From assembly GCF_008698235.1 (NCBI RefSeq), contig NZ_PEBH01000011.1, forward strand, positions 1 through 64,000: a DNA stretch of 64,000 nt, in the 5' to 3' direction. The DNA comes from Bifidobacterium rousetti. Lineage in GTDB: Bacteria > Actinomycetota > Actinomycetes > Actinomycetales > Bifidobacteriaceae. The position numbers and the translations under genes are program-made. The notes beneath the pieces were generated by a model. The model saw only the letters and a list, made by a program, of their open reading frames with translations, did no database searches and had not been told where the DNA came from. Below are positions 50,891 to 61,144 of the stretch, in pieces; position 1 is the first letter of the stretch, and each line of letters opens with the position of its first letter.

Positions 50891-51415
50891 GATGTTCCTT
50901 AGGTGCCGCCGCATATCGGCCACCGGTTGGGGCGCGCGTTTCACGGCCGTTTCACGGGCATCCCGCCCGACGGCTCCGCGCACGCCGATTCGTTCCCCCG
51001 CCGGTTCGCCGGCGAAGGGGTGCCAATCCGCCGGGAGTCGCGCCTTGCGGCGGCCCGGCTGGACTTTCTGAAGCGGGACGGGTTTATGCGGTGACCCGTC
51101 TCACGACACAGCAATCGACCAGTGTACGACGCCACAGGGACACCACGGCGACGCCACCGCGCCCCGTCGTCGCGCACGCATGGCTCACGAGTATTCACGA
51201 GTCGGACAGGCCCTTTCCACGAGCCGGACGGCGACGGCCGGCCGGCGCAACCGCCCCTATCATCGTATGGCGATTTCATCTGTCCACATATCGGACTTAT
51301 CGAAGTCACATACCGAATAGCAAACACAGGCAATTCGCCGTCGCGGGACGGCGCGTCGCGCGCGTAACTGAGCGTGCGCGATCGTAACGGCATCAGGGTG
51401 GTGGAGGGTTTCATC
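50891..51415. other. Intergenic stretch between rplS and a divergent small gene
   Basis: No gene is supported in this 525-bp stretch. It holds the rplS leader with a palindrome TTCGCCGGCGAA near 51005, and the upstream region of the 167-residue protein. A short AT-richer patch lies near 51290-51340. Confidence 0.5.
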
Positions 51416-51919
51416 ATGGGCGCGTTTTCCTTGACGGCCAACAACGAGATCGGTTCGCAGGCGATGTGGAGGGCCGTCCCGCTCGGGCGGCTCGAGTTGC
51501 CGCAGGCGAGCGAACCGTATGAAGGCGCGTTCGACGACGATTTCTGGCCGAGTCGCCACGAGGAGTACAACCGCCTCGAATGGGACAAGATGGACTGGCA
51601 GTCCATCCGCGAACAGATGGATCGGGCGAGCGACCAGCTGGAGCAGCATCCCGAGACATCGCCCGAACTCGAATTCGACGTGCCGTCGATACGCGAACGC
51701 ACGTTCCTGGAGATGTGGTTCGGCTACGGCGACCCGAGCGTCGAAGCCACGGCCGACAACGACCGCTATCGCGTCGGCTACGGGCAGCATCGCATCTGCG
51801 CGTACGCCGACTATCCGATGGGCACGCGCGACCGCAATCTGATGCGGATCCCCGCATCCGGATTCCTCCCGACCGGCCCGCTCTCGCCGAACACCAGAAT
51901 CCCCGTGCTGACGCACTGA
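51416..51919 (+). CDS. Small acidic protein of unknown function
   Basis: I do not recognise this protein. It is 167 residues, acidic in the middle (YEGAFDDDFWPSRHEEY, then EWDKMDWQSIREQMD), with a Gly/Tyr/Arg-rich second half (MWFGYGDPS, NDRYRVGYGQHRI) and a Pro-rich end. It has no membrane segment, signal peptide or repeat. GGAGGGTTTCATC precedes the ATG, which supports translation. It stands alone between rplS and the methyltransferase gene, about 100 bp before the latter in the same direction. An upstream in-frame ATG at 51374 has no binding site. Confidence 0.65.
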   Translation: MGAFSLTANNEIGSQAMWRAVPLGRLELPQASEPYEGAFDDDFWPSRHEEYNRLEWDKMDWQSIREQMDRASDQLEQHPETSPELEFDVPSIRERTFLEMWFGYGDPSVEATADNDRYRVGYGQHRICAYADYPMGTRDRNLMRIPASGFLPTGPLSPNTRIPVLTH

Positions 51920-52022
51920 ATCATCCGCGATTCGCCCACGGCGCAACACGGGGCACGGCACGGGCTTCACCCGAAGAAGAACCGAAAAAGAATACAGCAC
52001 AACAGGACAGGACGGCAGCGCC

Positions 52023-53468
52023 ATGAAAACGAACAGAGCATATCCACGAGCCGTGATCACCGAGAAGGGCGCACGCGCGCTCGAAAGCGGGCATCCATGG
52101 GTATACGAGGGCGAGATCAGGCGGTTCGCACTGCCGTCGGGTGAGGCTTGGGACAACAACGGATCGCTCAAACCCGGCGCATGGGAAGAGGCCGATGCGA
52201 ACGGCGGCGGCAACGGACCTGCCAAGACCGAAGGCGATTCCGACTCCGCCCGTCCGAAACGCGGTGACTTCCGCGAGCGCCGTCGTCGCAAGGAGCTGCT
52301 CAACGCGCCCCGGACCGAGGATGAGATCATCCCGCTCGACGATCTGCCGGACGGCTCGATCGTCGACGTCGCGAACCTCAAGGGCGCCTATCTGGGCACC
52401 GGCCTGCTGTCGCGTCACAGCCGCATCCGCGTGCGTCTGGTGACACGCAATGCCAACGACGACTTCTCGCCGGCGTTCTGGGAGCGCAAGATCCGCTGGG
52501 CGTGGGAGTATCGCAAAACCGTGATGGGCGACGACGCGTCCGCCTGCCGTGTGATCTTCTCCGAGGCCGACGAATTCCCCGGGCTGATCGTCGACCGGTT
52601 CAACGACATGCTTGTCACGCAGACCCTGTCGGCCGGCATGGAGCGCCTCAAGCCGGTGATCTTCCCGGCGCTGCTCAGGGTCTTCGCCGAGGACGGGGTG
52701 TCGTTGCGCGGCATCTACGAGCGCAACGACGTAGCCACGCGCGCGCTGGAGGGACTGGAGCAGACAACCGGCTGGTGGTCGGACTCGGGCGCATCCGATT
52801 TCGGCCCGAGCCTCACCGACATCACCGAAAACGGCGTCAGGTATCACGTCGACTTCGCGAACGGCCAGAAGACGGGGTTCTTCCTCGATCAGAAGTACAA
52901 CCGCCGTGCCGTGGCACGACTTGCCCGGGGGCGGCGTGTGCTCGACTGCTGCACGCACACCGGCTCCTTTGCCCTCAACGCGGCCCTCGGCGGCGCGCAG
53001 TTCGTACGTGCGGTCGACGTGTCCGAAACCGCCATCGACATGGCGAGGGAGAACGCGCGTCTCAACGGGCCGGATGTCGAGGGCCGCATGGACTTCACCG
53101 TCGCGAACATCTTCGATCTGCTGCCCGAGCTGGAGCGCACGCACAATCCCGAGCGATTCGATTTCATCATCCTCGATCCGCCGGCGTTCACCAAGAGCCG
53201 CAGCACGATCGGCTCGGCCGCACGCGGCTATCGGGAGATCAACTACCGGGCGATGCGTATCCTGCCTCGCGGCGGCTATCTGGCGACCTGCTCGTGCTCG
53301 CATTTCATGGATCATGAGCATTTCAAGCGCATGCTCGCCGAGGCCGCGCAGGACGCCGGCGTGCGTCTGCGTCAGATCGAGGAACGCCAGCAGGCGCCGG
53401 ATCATCCGATCGTCTGGGGCATTCCCGAGACCGACTATCTCAAGTGCCTGCTGTTCCAGGTGGTGTGA
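52023..53468 (+). CDS. RlmI-like 23S rRNA cytosine methyltransferase
   Basis: The protein has an amino-terminal PUA-like segment (AVITEKGARALESGHPWVY) and a class I SAM methyltransferase domain: GRRVLDCCTHTGSFALNAAL (motif I), VDVSETAIDMARENARLNG and the catalytic FIILDPPAFTKSR (motif IV). RlmI methylates C5 of a cytosine in 23S rRNA; the homologue here probably modifies rRNA, but the site is inferred. It has 481 residues; between the PUA segment and the core lies an inserted charged stretch (about 45-100). AGGACGG precedes the start weakly. Confidence 0.88.
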   Translation: MKTNRAYPRAVITEKGARALESGHPWVYEGEIRRFALPSGEAWDNNGSLKPGAWEEADANGGGNGPAKTEGDSDSARPKRGDFRERRRRKELLNAPRTEDEIIPLDDLPDGSIVDVANLKGAYLGTGLLSRHSRIRVRLVTRNANDDFSPAFWERKIRWAWEYRKTVMGDDASACRVIFSEADEFPGLIVDRFNDMLVTQTLSAGMERLKPVIFPALLRVFAEDGVSLRGIYERNDVATRALEGLEQTTGWWSDSGASDFGPSLTDITENGVRYHVDFANGQKTGFFLDQKYNRRAVARLARGRRVLDCCTHTGSFALNAALGGAQFVRAVDVSETAIDMARENARLNGPDVEGRMDFTVANIFDLLPELERTHNPERFDFIILDPPAFTKSRSTIGSAARGYREINYRAMRILPRGGYLATCSCSHFMDHEHFKRMLAEAAQDAGVRLRQIEERQQAPDHPIVWGIPETDYLKCLLFQVV

Positions 53469-53472
53469 CCGG

Positions 53473-53511
53473 CACGTGGGCTCCGCGCAGCCACTCCGCG
53501 CAGCCCACGTG
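53473..53511. terminator. Bidirectional terminator-like hairpin
   Basis: CACGTGGGCT and AGCCCACGTG pair across 19 nt that include CCGCGCAG twice. It lies between the convergent methyltransferase and DUF1893 genes; no T-run is visible. Confidence 0.6.
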
Positions 53512-53517
53512 GGATCA

Positions 53518-53988
53518 TCACGCCGCCATCAGGCGGGCGACCGCGGCGCGGATGGCCGGTTCGGCGGCGAGCGGATCGCTGATCGAGGTCACCGACCGCT
53601 CGATCGGGCAGACGCCGGTGCGTGCGCGGTTGAGGATCACCGGCACGAGGGTGCCGTAGGAGGCGGCGATGCCCTGCGTACGCAACGTCGCCAGTCCGGC
53701 CTCGCTCATCGTCTCGGCGTACACGGCGACGACGCCGAGACGTGCGTACAGCAGGGCCGCGCCCTTGCCGACCACGCGGTCGGCCGCCGAATAGCCGACG
53801 AGGCTGCGCCCTTCCGCCAGCCATTGGAGCAGCGGGCGCACGCCGCGGCCGAATCCGGTGAGGATCTCGTCGGATTCGCCATGGCCATCGTCGCGCGCAT
53901 CAGCGCGCTCGTCGCCACGGCAGGCCACACAGCCGACCGCGGGGTCGGCCAGCAGCACTTCCTTCGCACGTTCCACATCAGCCGGCAT
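53518..53988 (-). CDS. DUF1893 domain protein
   Basis: The 156-residue protein matches DUF1893: SLVGYSAADRVVGKGAALLY, GVVAVYAETMSEAGLATL and LVPVILNRARTGVCPIE. The family fold resembles cytidine deaminase, without known function. A CxxC pair (Cys20, Cys23) and Cys near the end could bind metal. The acidic insert DERADARDDGHGESDE is not typical of the family. The start at 53988 follows a very strong GGAGGAAGGGAG site. It is cytoplasmic. Confidence 0.82.
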   Translation of the reverse strand: MPADVERAKEVLLADPAVGCVACRGDERADARDDGHGESDEILTGFGRGVRPLLQWLAEGRSLVGYSAADRVVGKGAALLYARLGVVAVYAETMSEAGLATLRTQGIAASYGTLVPVILNRARTGVCPIERSVTSISDPLAAEPAIRAAVARLMAA

Positions 53989-54010
53989 GTTTTTCTCCCT
54001 TCCTCCTGCA

Positions 54011-54144
54011 ATTCCTAGGCACATTTTTCGCTTCTTAGGCACCTTTCCGGCGAAAGACGATGCCAAAAGCTTGTAATTCCAAGGGTTCTCGAACCACCTT
54101 CACAGGGATACCTGCCTAGGAAACGGAAAAAGTGCCTAGGAAAT
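54011..54144. repeat. MITE-like element with imperfect inverted ends
   Basis: ATTCCTAGGCAC...CTTCTTAGGCA (54011-54041) and CTGCCTAGGAAAC...GTGCCTAGGAAAT (54112-54144) are imperfect reverse complements of about 31-33 bp, each with two CCTAGGCA-type units. The 70-bp middle has no gene. It sits between the DUF1893 and ECF genes. Confidence 0.6.
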
Positions 54145-54188
54145 GCGACGACGATATGCCGGCGCCCTCAATTCGGTCCTAATAGGGG

Positions 54189-54806
54189 CTAGTCGCGGCG
54201 CCGACTCGCCTTATCCACGGCGAACATGATCGCGGGGATCGCGATCCACTGCAGCACGAGGCCCGGCAGACCGGTGAGAACCGCGGCCCACACGGACGCG
54301 ACGGTCATGGTCGTGTTGCCGAGGAGGGCGACGGCCACGCCGATGGCGAGCGCGTCGATCACTCGGCCGGCGATCTGCGCGCCGAGCAGCTTAACAAGCC
54401 ATTCGATCGGCGAGGGCAGGGAGGACGGCAGGTTCACCCCGCGCAGCAACCCGGCGACCAGACCGTAGGAGGCGAGTTCGATGACCATGAACGGGACCAT
54501 CGGCGCCATCGGCATGCCGGTGAGCGCAAAGCTCACGACGGGCGCGAGCGCACCGGTGGCGACGCCGGCGTACGGGCCGGCAAGCAGGCCGACCAACAGC
54601 ACGGGCAGATGCATCGGCAGCAGCGTCTGGCCGAGGGCCGGGCCGAGGCCTAGCGCGGCGCCGCCCAGATGGAAGATCTGAGGTAGGGCGACGGCCGCGA
54701 TGACGGCGAGCACGGCGGCCAGCGACTGGACCTTGACCGACGGCAGGGCGCGGGCGGCGACGCCGGCGACCGTGCGAGTGGATGAGGTGGATGAAGTGGA
54801 TTGCAT
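54189..54806 (-). CDS. ECF transporter substrate-specific (S) component family protein
   Basis: The 205-residue hydrophobic protein has six membrane segments with the layout of ECF S components (LPMHLPVLLVGLLAGPYAGV, ALAPVVSFALTGMP and AQIAGRVIDALAIGVAVALLG). These proteins bind vitamins or metals and use a shared ECF energising module, which is absent here. The substrate is unknown; there is no riboswitch in the short upstream gap. The start has an ideal AAGGAGCTTGTC site. It follows the DUF362 gene by 106 bp on the same strand, and the two may form an operon. Confidence 0.8.
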   Translation of the reverse strand: MQSTSSTSSTRTVAGVAARALPSVKVQSLAAVLAVIAAVALPQIFHLGGAALGLGPALGQTLLPMHLPVLLVGLLAGPYAGVATGALAPVVSFALTGMPMAPMVPFMVIELASYGLVAGLLRGVNLPSSLPSPIEWLVKLLGAQIAGRVIDALAIGVAVALLGNTTMTVASVWAAVLTGLPGLVLQWIAIPAIMFAVDKASRRRD

Positions 54807-54912
54807 GACAAGCTCCTTATGACGACTAATGAGTAATCACCGGCCGGACGGCATTGCGACCGGACCGGAGACCGGATTTGTTGCCGGATGACGAGTTCGA
54901 CGACTTTGCGGC

Positions 54913-55821
54913 TCAGCGCGCGTCGAGATCGACGAGATGGTAGTCGCGCGAGCCGAGACCCATCTCCACGGCGTGCTCGATGATGTGGATGCCGTGGCGG
55001 GATTCGATGCGCTCGATGAGCGGCTCCTTGTTGTCGTCGGACACGTAGACCATGTCGACGCACGCCTGGTCGACGGCCACCGGGTCGAGCGAGGCGCAGA
55101 TGCCGATGTCCGCCATGACCGGCGCGCTCGGATGCCCGTCGCAGTCGCAGTCGACCGACAGGTTGTTCATCACGTTGATGAAGAGCATGTTGCCCTTGAG
55201 CGCGTTGAACACGGCGGTCGCGGCCTCGGCCATCGCCTCGAGGAAGGCGTCCTGGTCGCCGCTGAACGGCTGGGCGAGGATCTCGTCCTGTCCGGAGTGC
55301 AGGCGCTTCTTGCCGCGCGAGGACGCCATGCCGATCGAGATGTTCTTGAGGGCCCCGCCGAAGCCGCCCATCACATGGCCTTTGAAGTGGGAGAGCACGG
55401 CGTAGTAGTCGTAGTTCGGGAAGTGCGATCCGACGATGTCGCCGGTGATGCGCCGACCGCCCTCGACCGGGATCTCGATCTCGCCTTCCTCGTCCTGAAT
55501 ATCGCAGGGGGAGATGTCGGTGAACCCGTGCTCCCGGATCGTCTTCCAGTGATGCTCGGATGTGTCGCGCGTGCCGGCGTAGGCGGTGTTGCATTCGACG
55601 ATCGTGCCATCGAGCCGCTGGACGAGGTCCTTGATGAGAGCCGGCTGCAGGTAGTGCGTGTTGCCGCCCTCGCCGGAGCTCAGCTTGACGGCGACCTTGC
55701 CGTGCGGGCGCGCGCCGAGCGCCTCGTAGACGCGGATCAGTCCGGCGGGGCTGATGTCGCGGGTGAAGTAGACCTTCGCGGCCATCGGATAGTCGGTTTG
55801 GTGTTCAAGCGTCATTGCCAT
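54913..55821 (-). CDS. DUF362 domain protein
   Basis: The 302-residue protein has the DUF362 domain: VYFTRDISPAGLIRVYEALG, VAVKLSSGEGGNTHYLQPAL, VVGSHF-type region (DIVGSHFPNYDYYAVLSHFKG) and HVMGGFGGALKNISIGMASS. Many members carry a ferredoxin domain; here only a CDCDG pair is visible, so a [4Fe-4S] cluster is unlikely to be complete. The function is unknown. It follows AGGAGGCAATC. The neighbouring ECF S component suggests a link to uptake or use of a small cofactor, which is inference. Confidence 0.85.
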   Translation of the reverse strand: MAMTLEHQTDYPMAAKVYFTRDISPAGLIRVYEALGARPHGKVAVKLSSGEGGNTHYLQPALIKDLVQRLDGTIVECNTAYAGTRDTSEHHWKTIREHGFTDISPCDIQDEEGEIEIPVEGGRRITGDIVGSHFPNYDYYAVLSHFKGHVMGGFGGALKNISIGMASSRGKKRLHSGQDEILAQPFSGDQDAFLEAMAEAATAVFNALKGNMLFINVMNNLSVDCDCDGHPSAPVMADIGICASLDPVAVDQACVDMVYVSDDNKEPLIERIESRHGIHIIEHAVEMGLGSRDYHLVDLDAR

Positions 55822-55869
55822 GATTGCCTCCTTGCTCTTTCCACATCCAATCGTACAGCCGGCAACGTA

Positions 55870-55909
55870 AAAGCGCCCGGCAACCTTTCGAGAAGGTGCC
55901 GGGCGCTTT
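55870..55909 (-). terminator. Terminator of pgi
   Basis: AAAGCGCCCGGCA and TGCCGGGCGCTTT pair, with an inner CCTT/AAGG stem, followed by TTACG on the minus strand. It lies 45 bp after the pgi stop and before the DUF362 gene. Confidence 0.85.
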
Positions 55910-55954
55910 CAGTCAGTCAGCAGACCGACCAGTCAGCCGACCAGAGGATCGAGA

Positions 55955-57655
<1,701 letters not shown>

Positions 57656-57928
57656 GGATTCCATTCCTTTCATCATCGATCGAAACGCCGCGCTGGGCCT
57701 TGCCCGATGATGCGGACGAGGTCACGCGATGTCCCTTATCAAGGAACAGAATACTCACAAAAGCGGACACAACAACACAAAAAGAATAAATGTTGACATG
57801 TCGGCAACGTAGCGGTGAACGCAGGTGGATAACGAGCGAACTACGTAGAGGAGATCCGTCACAATGCGCCATCCGGCGCGCTATCCCCGTCGCGACACGC
57901 CGACACGGCGACACACGACACGTCGATT

Positions 57929-57956
57929 TTGCGTTTTCCGCGCGATGCCCTATACT
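57929..57956 (+). promoter_or_regulatory. Promoter of tRNA-Thr
   Basis: TTGCGT (57929-57934), a 16-bp spacer and TATACT (57951-57956) lie about 36 nt before the mature tRNA. Confidence 0.65.
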
Positions 57957-57998
57957 CTCCATCTTGTGCATGGATCGCGAATGCTTTCCAAGCACGAC

Positions 57999-58071
57999 GC
58001 CACTTTAGCTCAGTCGGTAGAGCGGCTCACTCGTAATGAGCAGGTCGTCAGTTCGATTCTGACAAGTGGCT
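57999..58071 (+). tRNA. tRNA-Thr (anticodon CGT)
   Basis: The cloverleaf is complete: acceptor GCCACTT/AAGTGGC, D-arm AGCTCAGTCGGTAGAGC, anticodon stem GCTCA/TGAGC with loop CTCGTAA (CGT, reading ACG), T-arm with TTCGATT, discriminator T. CCA is not encoded. Confidence 0.95.
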
Positions 58072-58077
58072 CCGTCA

Positions 58078-58110
58078 CCCCGGATCGCAAGGTCCGGGGT
58101 TTTTCGTTTT
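58078..58110 (+). terminator. Rho-independent terminator after tRNA-Thr
   Basis: CCCCGGA and TCCGGGG pair across 8 nt and are followed by TTTTTCGTTTT. Confidence 0.9.
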
Positions 58111-58208
58111 CCGATTGCGTGGTTCGCGATTCCCGCCCTCACGCCCCTCGCGCCCCTCACGCCACGGGACACCCCGTAAGCAGGCCTTGTGATAGATTGG
58201 CTCCTTGC

Positions 58209-58290
58209 GCGCGAGTGGCGTAATTGGTAGCCGCGCAGGATTTAGGTTCCTGTGACTTCGTTCGTGTGGGTTCGAGTCCCATCTCGCGCA
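58209..58290 (+). tRNA. tRNA-Leu (anticodon TAG)
   Basis: Acceptor GCGCGAG/CTCGCGC, anticodon stem CAGGA/TCCTG with loop TTTAGGT (TAG, reading CTA), a long variable arm typical of leucine tRNA, T-arm with TTCGAGT, discriminator A. A TAGATT-like -10 lies about 15 nt upstream. Confidence 0.95.
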
Positions 58291-58380
58291 CGATCATCCC
58301 CGGCGCCCGCATATCCGGATCCCCATCCGGGCGGGAATCCGGGGAATGGGAAGAGAAGACGACAAGCGGAAGAAGACACC

Positions 58381-59382
58381 ATGACCGCGTTGCTCAAACC
58401 GATCGCGTTCCTGCTCATCATCGCCGCCGCGTACCTCGTCAAACGCGCCGGGCTGTTCCGTCCGCGCGACTACCGCGTCATGCAGGTGGTCGTCTTCGAC
58501 TTCACCCTGCCCGCGTCGATCATCGTGTCGTTCGCGACGAACCCGCATCACCTGAGCATGCTCATCATCTCGGTGTTCGCGATCGTGTTCGGCCTGCTGC
58601 CGCTGCTGCTCGTCTACGCGGCGACCCGGCACCGCCCGGTGGCCGACCGCGCGTTCCTCATGCTCAACTGCTCCGGCTTCAACGTGGGCAACTTCTGCTT
58701 CCCCGTGATCCAGGCGTTCATGGGCCCGTCGGCGCTGGTGACGGCCGCGATGTTCGACATCGGCAATTCGGTGGTCGTCACGGCTGGGTCGAACGTGATG
58801 ACCACGTCCCTGCTGCACATCGACATGAACCGCACGCTCGCCGAACAGCACGCCGGCTCCGCCCCGACGATGCCGTACACGAAGCCGACCGACCCGGACG
58901 CGAGGCGCCTCGCCCGCCGCGCGAAGCTCAAGCAGGTGCTCAAGGGCTTCCTCACGTCGGTGCCGTTCGACATCTACATGCTGATGATCGTGGTGATGGT
59001 CTTCTCGATCCCGATCCCCGCGTTCATCCCGACGCTGCTGCAGCCGGTTGCGGACGCGAACTCGTTCTGCTCGGTGTTCATGGTCGGCATGCTCATGGAC
59101 CTGCCGAAGACCCGCAAGGACGTGATGGACGTGCTGCAGGTGCTCGGCTGGAGGCTCCCGCTCGGCGCGCTGTTCGCGGCGGCCTGCTGGTTCCTGCTGC
59201 CGTTCGACGCCCCGGTGCGCAAGGCCGCGGTCATGCTCTCCCTCGCGCCAACCGCGGTGTTCTCGACGCTGTTCACCGACCGCGTGCTCGGCAACGCCAA
59301 GCTCGCCGGGTTCACGCTGTCGATCACGGCGATCATCGCGATCGTGCTGATGACCGCCGTGAACGTCCTGATTCCGGCGTGA
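58381..59382 (+). CDS. AEC-family transporter (auxin efflux carrier type)
   Basis: The 333-residue membrane protein has about 8-10 hydrophobic segments with the AEC pattern: LLIIAAAYLVKRAGLF at the start, MLNCSGFNVGNFCFPVIQAF (the conserved N-x-G-N-x-x-x-P region) and a C-terminal half with LSLAPTAVFSTLF. Relatives transport malate or other organic acids, or efflux metabolites, so the substrate is open. The ATG at 58381 follows GGAAGAAGACACC. It starts 90 bp beyond tRNA-Leu and may be co-transcribed with it. Confidence 0.88.
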   Translation: MTALLKPIAFLLIIAAAYLVKRAGLFRPRDYRVMQVVVFDFTLPASIIVSFATNPHHLSMLIISVFAIVFGLLPLLLVYAATRHRPVADRAFLMLNCSGFNVGNFCFPVIQAFMGPSALVTAAMFDIGNSVVVTAGSNVMTTSLLHIDMNRTLAEQHAGSAPTMPYTKPTDPDARRLARRAKLKQVLKGFLTSVPFDIYMLMIVVMVFSIPIPAFIPTLLQPVADANSFCSVFMVGMLMDLPKTRKDVMDVLQVLGWRLPLGALFAAACWFLLPFDAPVRKAAVMLSLAPTAVFSTLFTDRVLGNAKLAGFTLSITAIIAIVLMTAVNVLIPA

Positions 59383-59412
59383 TCGGTGGGGTTTGAGTTT
59401 CCCGTCACCGGA

Positions 59413-59559
59413 CTACCCCTCAGACCCGCTTCGCGGGCCAGCTGTCCTGCAATTACAGACGCGCTACGCGCGCGTTATAACGGCTCACCTGTCGGCTCGC
59501 ACGTTGCCTACAAACAGCTCCGCTGTTTGCTTCACGGCAACGTCCTGACCAGGGGAGCC
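59413..59559. repeat. Tandem-hairpin repeat, copy 5, interrupted by hairpin A
   Basis: CTACCCCTCA, hairpin CCCGC/GCGGG and AGCTGTCCTG start like copy 1, but the closing half (CTGACCAGGGGAGCC) appears about 100 bp later. Between them lie CGCGCTACGCGCGCG and the REP-like hairpin A at 59488-59545. It fills the space between the convergent AEC and rdgB genes. Confidence 0.6.
59488..59545. repeat. REP-like hairpin A, copy 2
   Basis: This 58-bp segment differs from 45513-45570 at two positions; one of them restores a perfect AAACAGC/GCTGTTT stem. Outer arms are ACGTTGCC (59501-59508) and GGCAACGT (59536-59543). Confidence 0.7.
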
Positions 59560-59563
59560 AGAA

Positions 59564-60283
59564 TTAGAGAAGGGCCTCGATCGCGGGGACCAGGGACTTC
59601 AGGGCCTTGCCGCGGTGCGAGATCGCGTTCTTCTCGGCCGGGGTCATCTCGGCGCTCGTCAGCGGCTCGCCCTCGTGGTCCGGCTCGTCGCTGGTGCGGC
59701 CGGGCTGGTCGTCCGGCACGAAGATCGGGTCGTAGCCGAAGCCGTGCTCGCCACGCGCTTCACGAATGATGCGCCCGGGCATCTCCCCCACCTCGACCGT
59801 CTCGGAGACGATGACGTGATGCGCTGCGAGGGCGGCGCCGGAGCCCGCGGCGAGCGTGTCGCCGGCGGTCGAGTCGACCTCGTCGCCGGGCACGACGAGC
59901 GCGGCGGCGCAGCGGAAGCGCGCGGTGCGCCTGTCGTCCGGGATGTCCTCGATCTGGGCGAGCAGCAGCGCGTTGTTGGCCTTGTCATGGCCGTGCGCGC
60001 CGGCCCAGCGGGCGGAGAGGATGCCTGGGGCCGCGCCCATCACGTCGACGATCAGGCCGGAGTCGTCGGCGATGGCCGGCAATCCCGTACGGCGGGCGAC
60101 GTCGCGCGCCTTCAGCAGCGCGTTCTCCTGGAACGTGACGCCGGTCTCGACCGGGTCGGGCAGATGGAGCGATCCGGCGGAGACGAGCTCCACCTTCGCG
60201 GCGTCGGCGCCAAGATCCTCCTCGAGGATGCGGCGGATCTCGACGAGCTTGCCTTCGTTGTGCGTGGCGACTACGAGTTTCAT
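59564..60283 (-). CDS. rdgB: XTP/dITP diphosphatase (RdgB/HAM1)
   Basis: The enzyme hydrolyses non-canonical purine nucleoside triphosphates such as dITP and XTP, protecting DNA. KLVVATHNEGKLVEIRRIL is the conserved start, then PAIADDSGLIVD (catalytic Asp region), ARWAG, GFGYDPIFVPDDQPG and NAISHRGKAL. It has 239 residues, slightly long owing to an insertion around residues 150-165 and near DEPDHEGEP. The start at 60283 follows AAAGGACATCC. It is 44 bp downstream of rph, forming the common rph-rdgB pair. Confidence 0.96.
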   Translation of the reverse strand: MKLVVATHNEGKLVEIRRILEEDLGADAAKVELVSAGSLHLPDPVETGVTFQENALLKARDVARRTGLPAIADDSGLIVDVMGAAPGILSARWAGAHGHDKANNALLLAQIEDIPDDRRTARFRCAAALVVPGDEVDSTAGDTLAAGSGAALAAHHVIVSETVEVGEMPGRIIREARGEHGFGYDPIFVPDDQPGRTSDEPDHEGEPLTSAEMTPAEKNAISHRGKALKSLVPAIEALL

Positions 60284-60327
60284 GGATGTCCTTTCGATTG
60301 GGGCGATTGGGTCGATTAGGGCCGGGC

Positions 60328-61092
60328 TCAGTCGAGCGCGAGCGCGGCGCGCTGCGCGGCCTGCAGCTCCTTGTTGCCCTTCTCGGCGAGGTCGAGCAGC
60401 TCGCTGAGCTCCGCGCGGTTGAATGGGCGGTGTTCGGCGGTGCCCTGGATCTCGATGAACGTGCCGGAGCCGGTCATCGCGATGTTCATGTCGGTCATCG
60501 CACGGCTGTCCTCCGGGTAGGGCAGGTCGAGCATCGGCGTGCCGTCGATCACGCCGACCGACACGGCGGACACGCAGTCCTTGATCACCGTGTCGGCGGA
60601 CTTGATGTGGCCGTTGGCCTCGGCCCAACGGAGCGCGTCGACGAGCGCGACGTACGCGCCGGTCACGGACGCGGTGCGCGTGCCGCCGTCGGCCTGCAGC
60701 ACGTCGCAGTCGAGCTGGATCTGGTTCTCGCCGAGGGCCTTCATGTCGATGACGCCCCTCAGACACCGGCCGATCAGGCGGCTGATCTCGTGCGTGCGCC
60801 CGCCGATCTTGCCCTTGACCGACTCGCGGTCGGTGCGCTCCTTCGTGGCGCGCGGCAGCATCGCGTATTCGGCGGTGACCCAGCCGAGGCCGGAGTCCTT
60901 GCGCCAGCGCGGCACAGTCGGGGTGAACGTGGCGGTGCACATGACGCGCGTGTTGCCGCACTCGATGAGCACGGAGCCCTCCGGCGCGTCGGTGAAGTGG
61001 CGGGTGATCCTGACGGGGCGCAGTTCGTCGACCTTGCGTCCGTCCTGACGGGTGATGGATTGGTTTCCGAGGGTATCTGTGATTTCGACCAT
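60328..61092 (-). CDS. rph: Ribonuclease PH
   Basis: The phosphorolytic 3'-5' exoribonuclease trims tRNA 3' ends. It shows [63 protein letters not shown] and [20 protein letters not shown], all typical. The length of 254 is usual. The binding site before the ATG at 61092 is weak. It is followed by rdgB. Confidence 0.97.
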   Translation of the reverse strand: MVEITDTLGNQSITRQDGRKVDELRPVRITRHFTDAPEGSVLIECGNTRVMCTATFTPTVPRWRKDSGLGWVTAEYAMLPRATKERTDRESVKGKIGGRTHEISRLIGRCLRGVIDMKALGENQIQLDCDVLQADGGTRTASVTGAYVALVDALRWAEANGHIKSADTVIKDCVSAVSVGVIDGTPMLDLPYPEDSRAMTDMNIAMTGSGTFIEIQGTAEHRPFNRAELSELLDLAEKGNKELQAAQRAALALD

Positions 61093-61144
61093 ACGGCCCA
61101 GCTTAGCCGCTTATCCGATATCCGAGCAGCCCTATCCGACCGGC

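Noticed and set aside
50891..51120. Long leader of rplS considered as a known ribosomal-protein leader RNA
   Set aside because: GC-rich palindromes exist, but I could not match the conserved pattern of any known leader class.
54807..54912. Gap before the ECF S component considered for a vitamin riboswitch
   Set aside because: It is only 106 nt and shows no conserved core of TPP, cobalamin, FMN or folate-type riboswitches.
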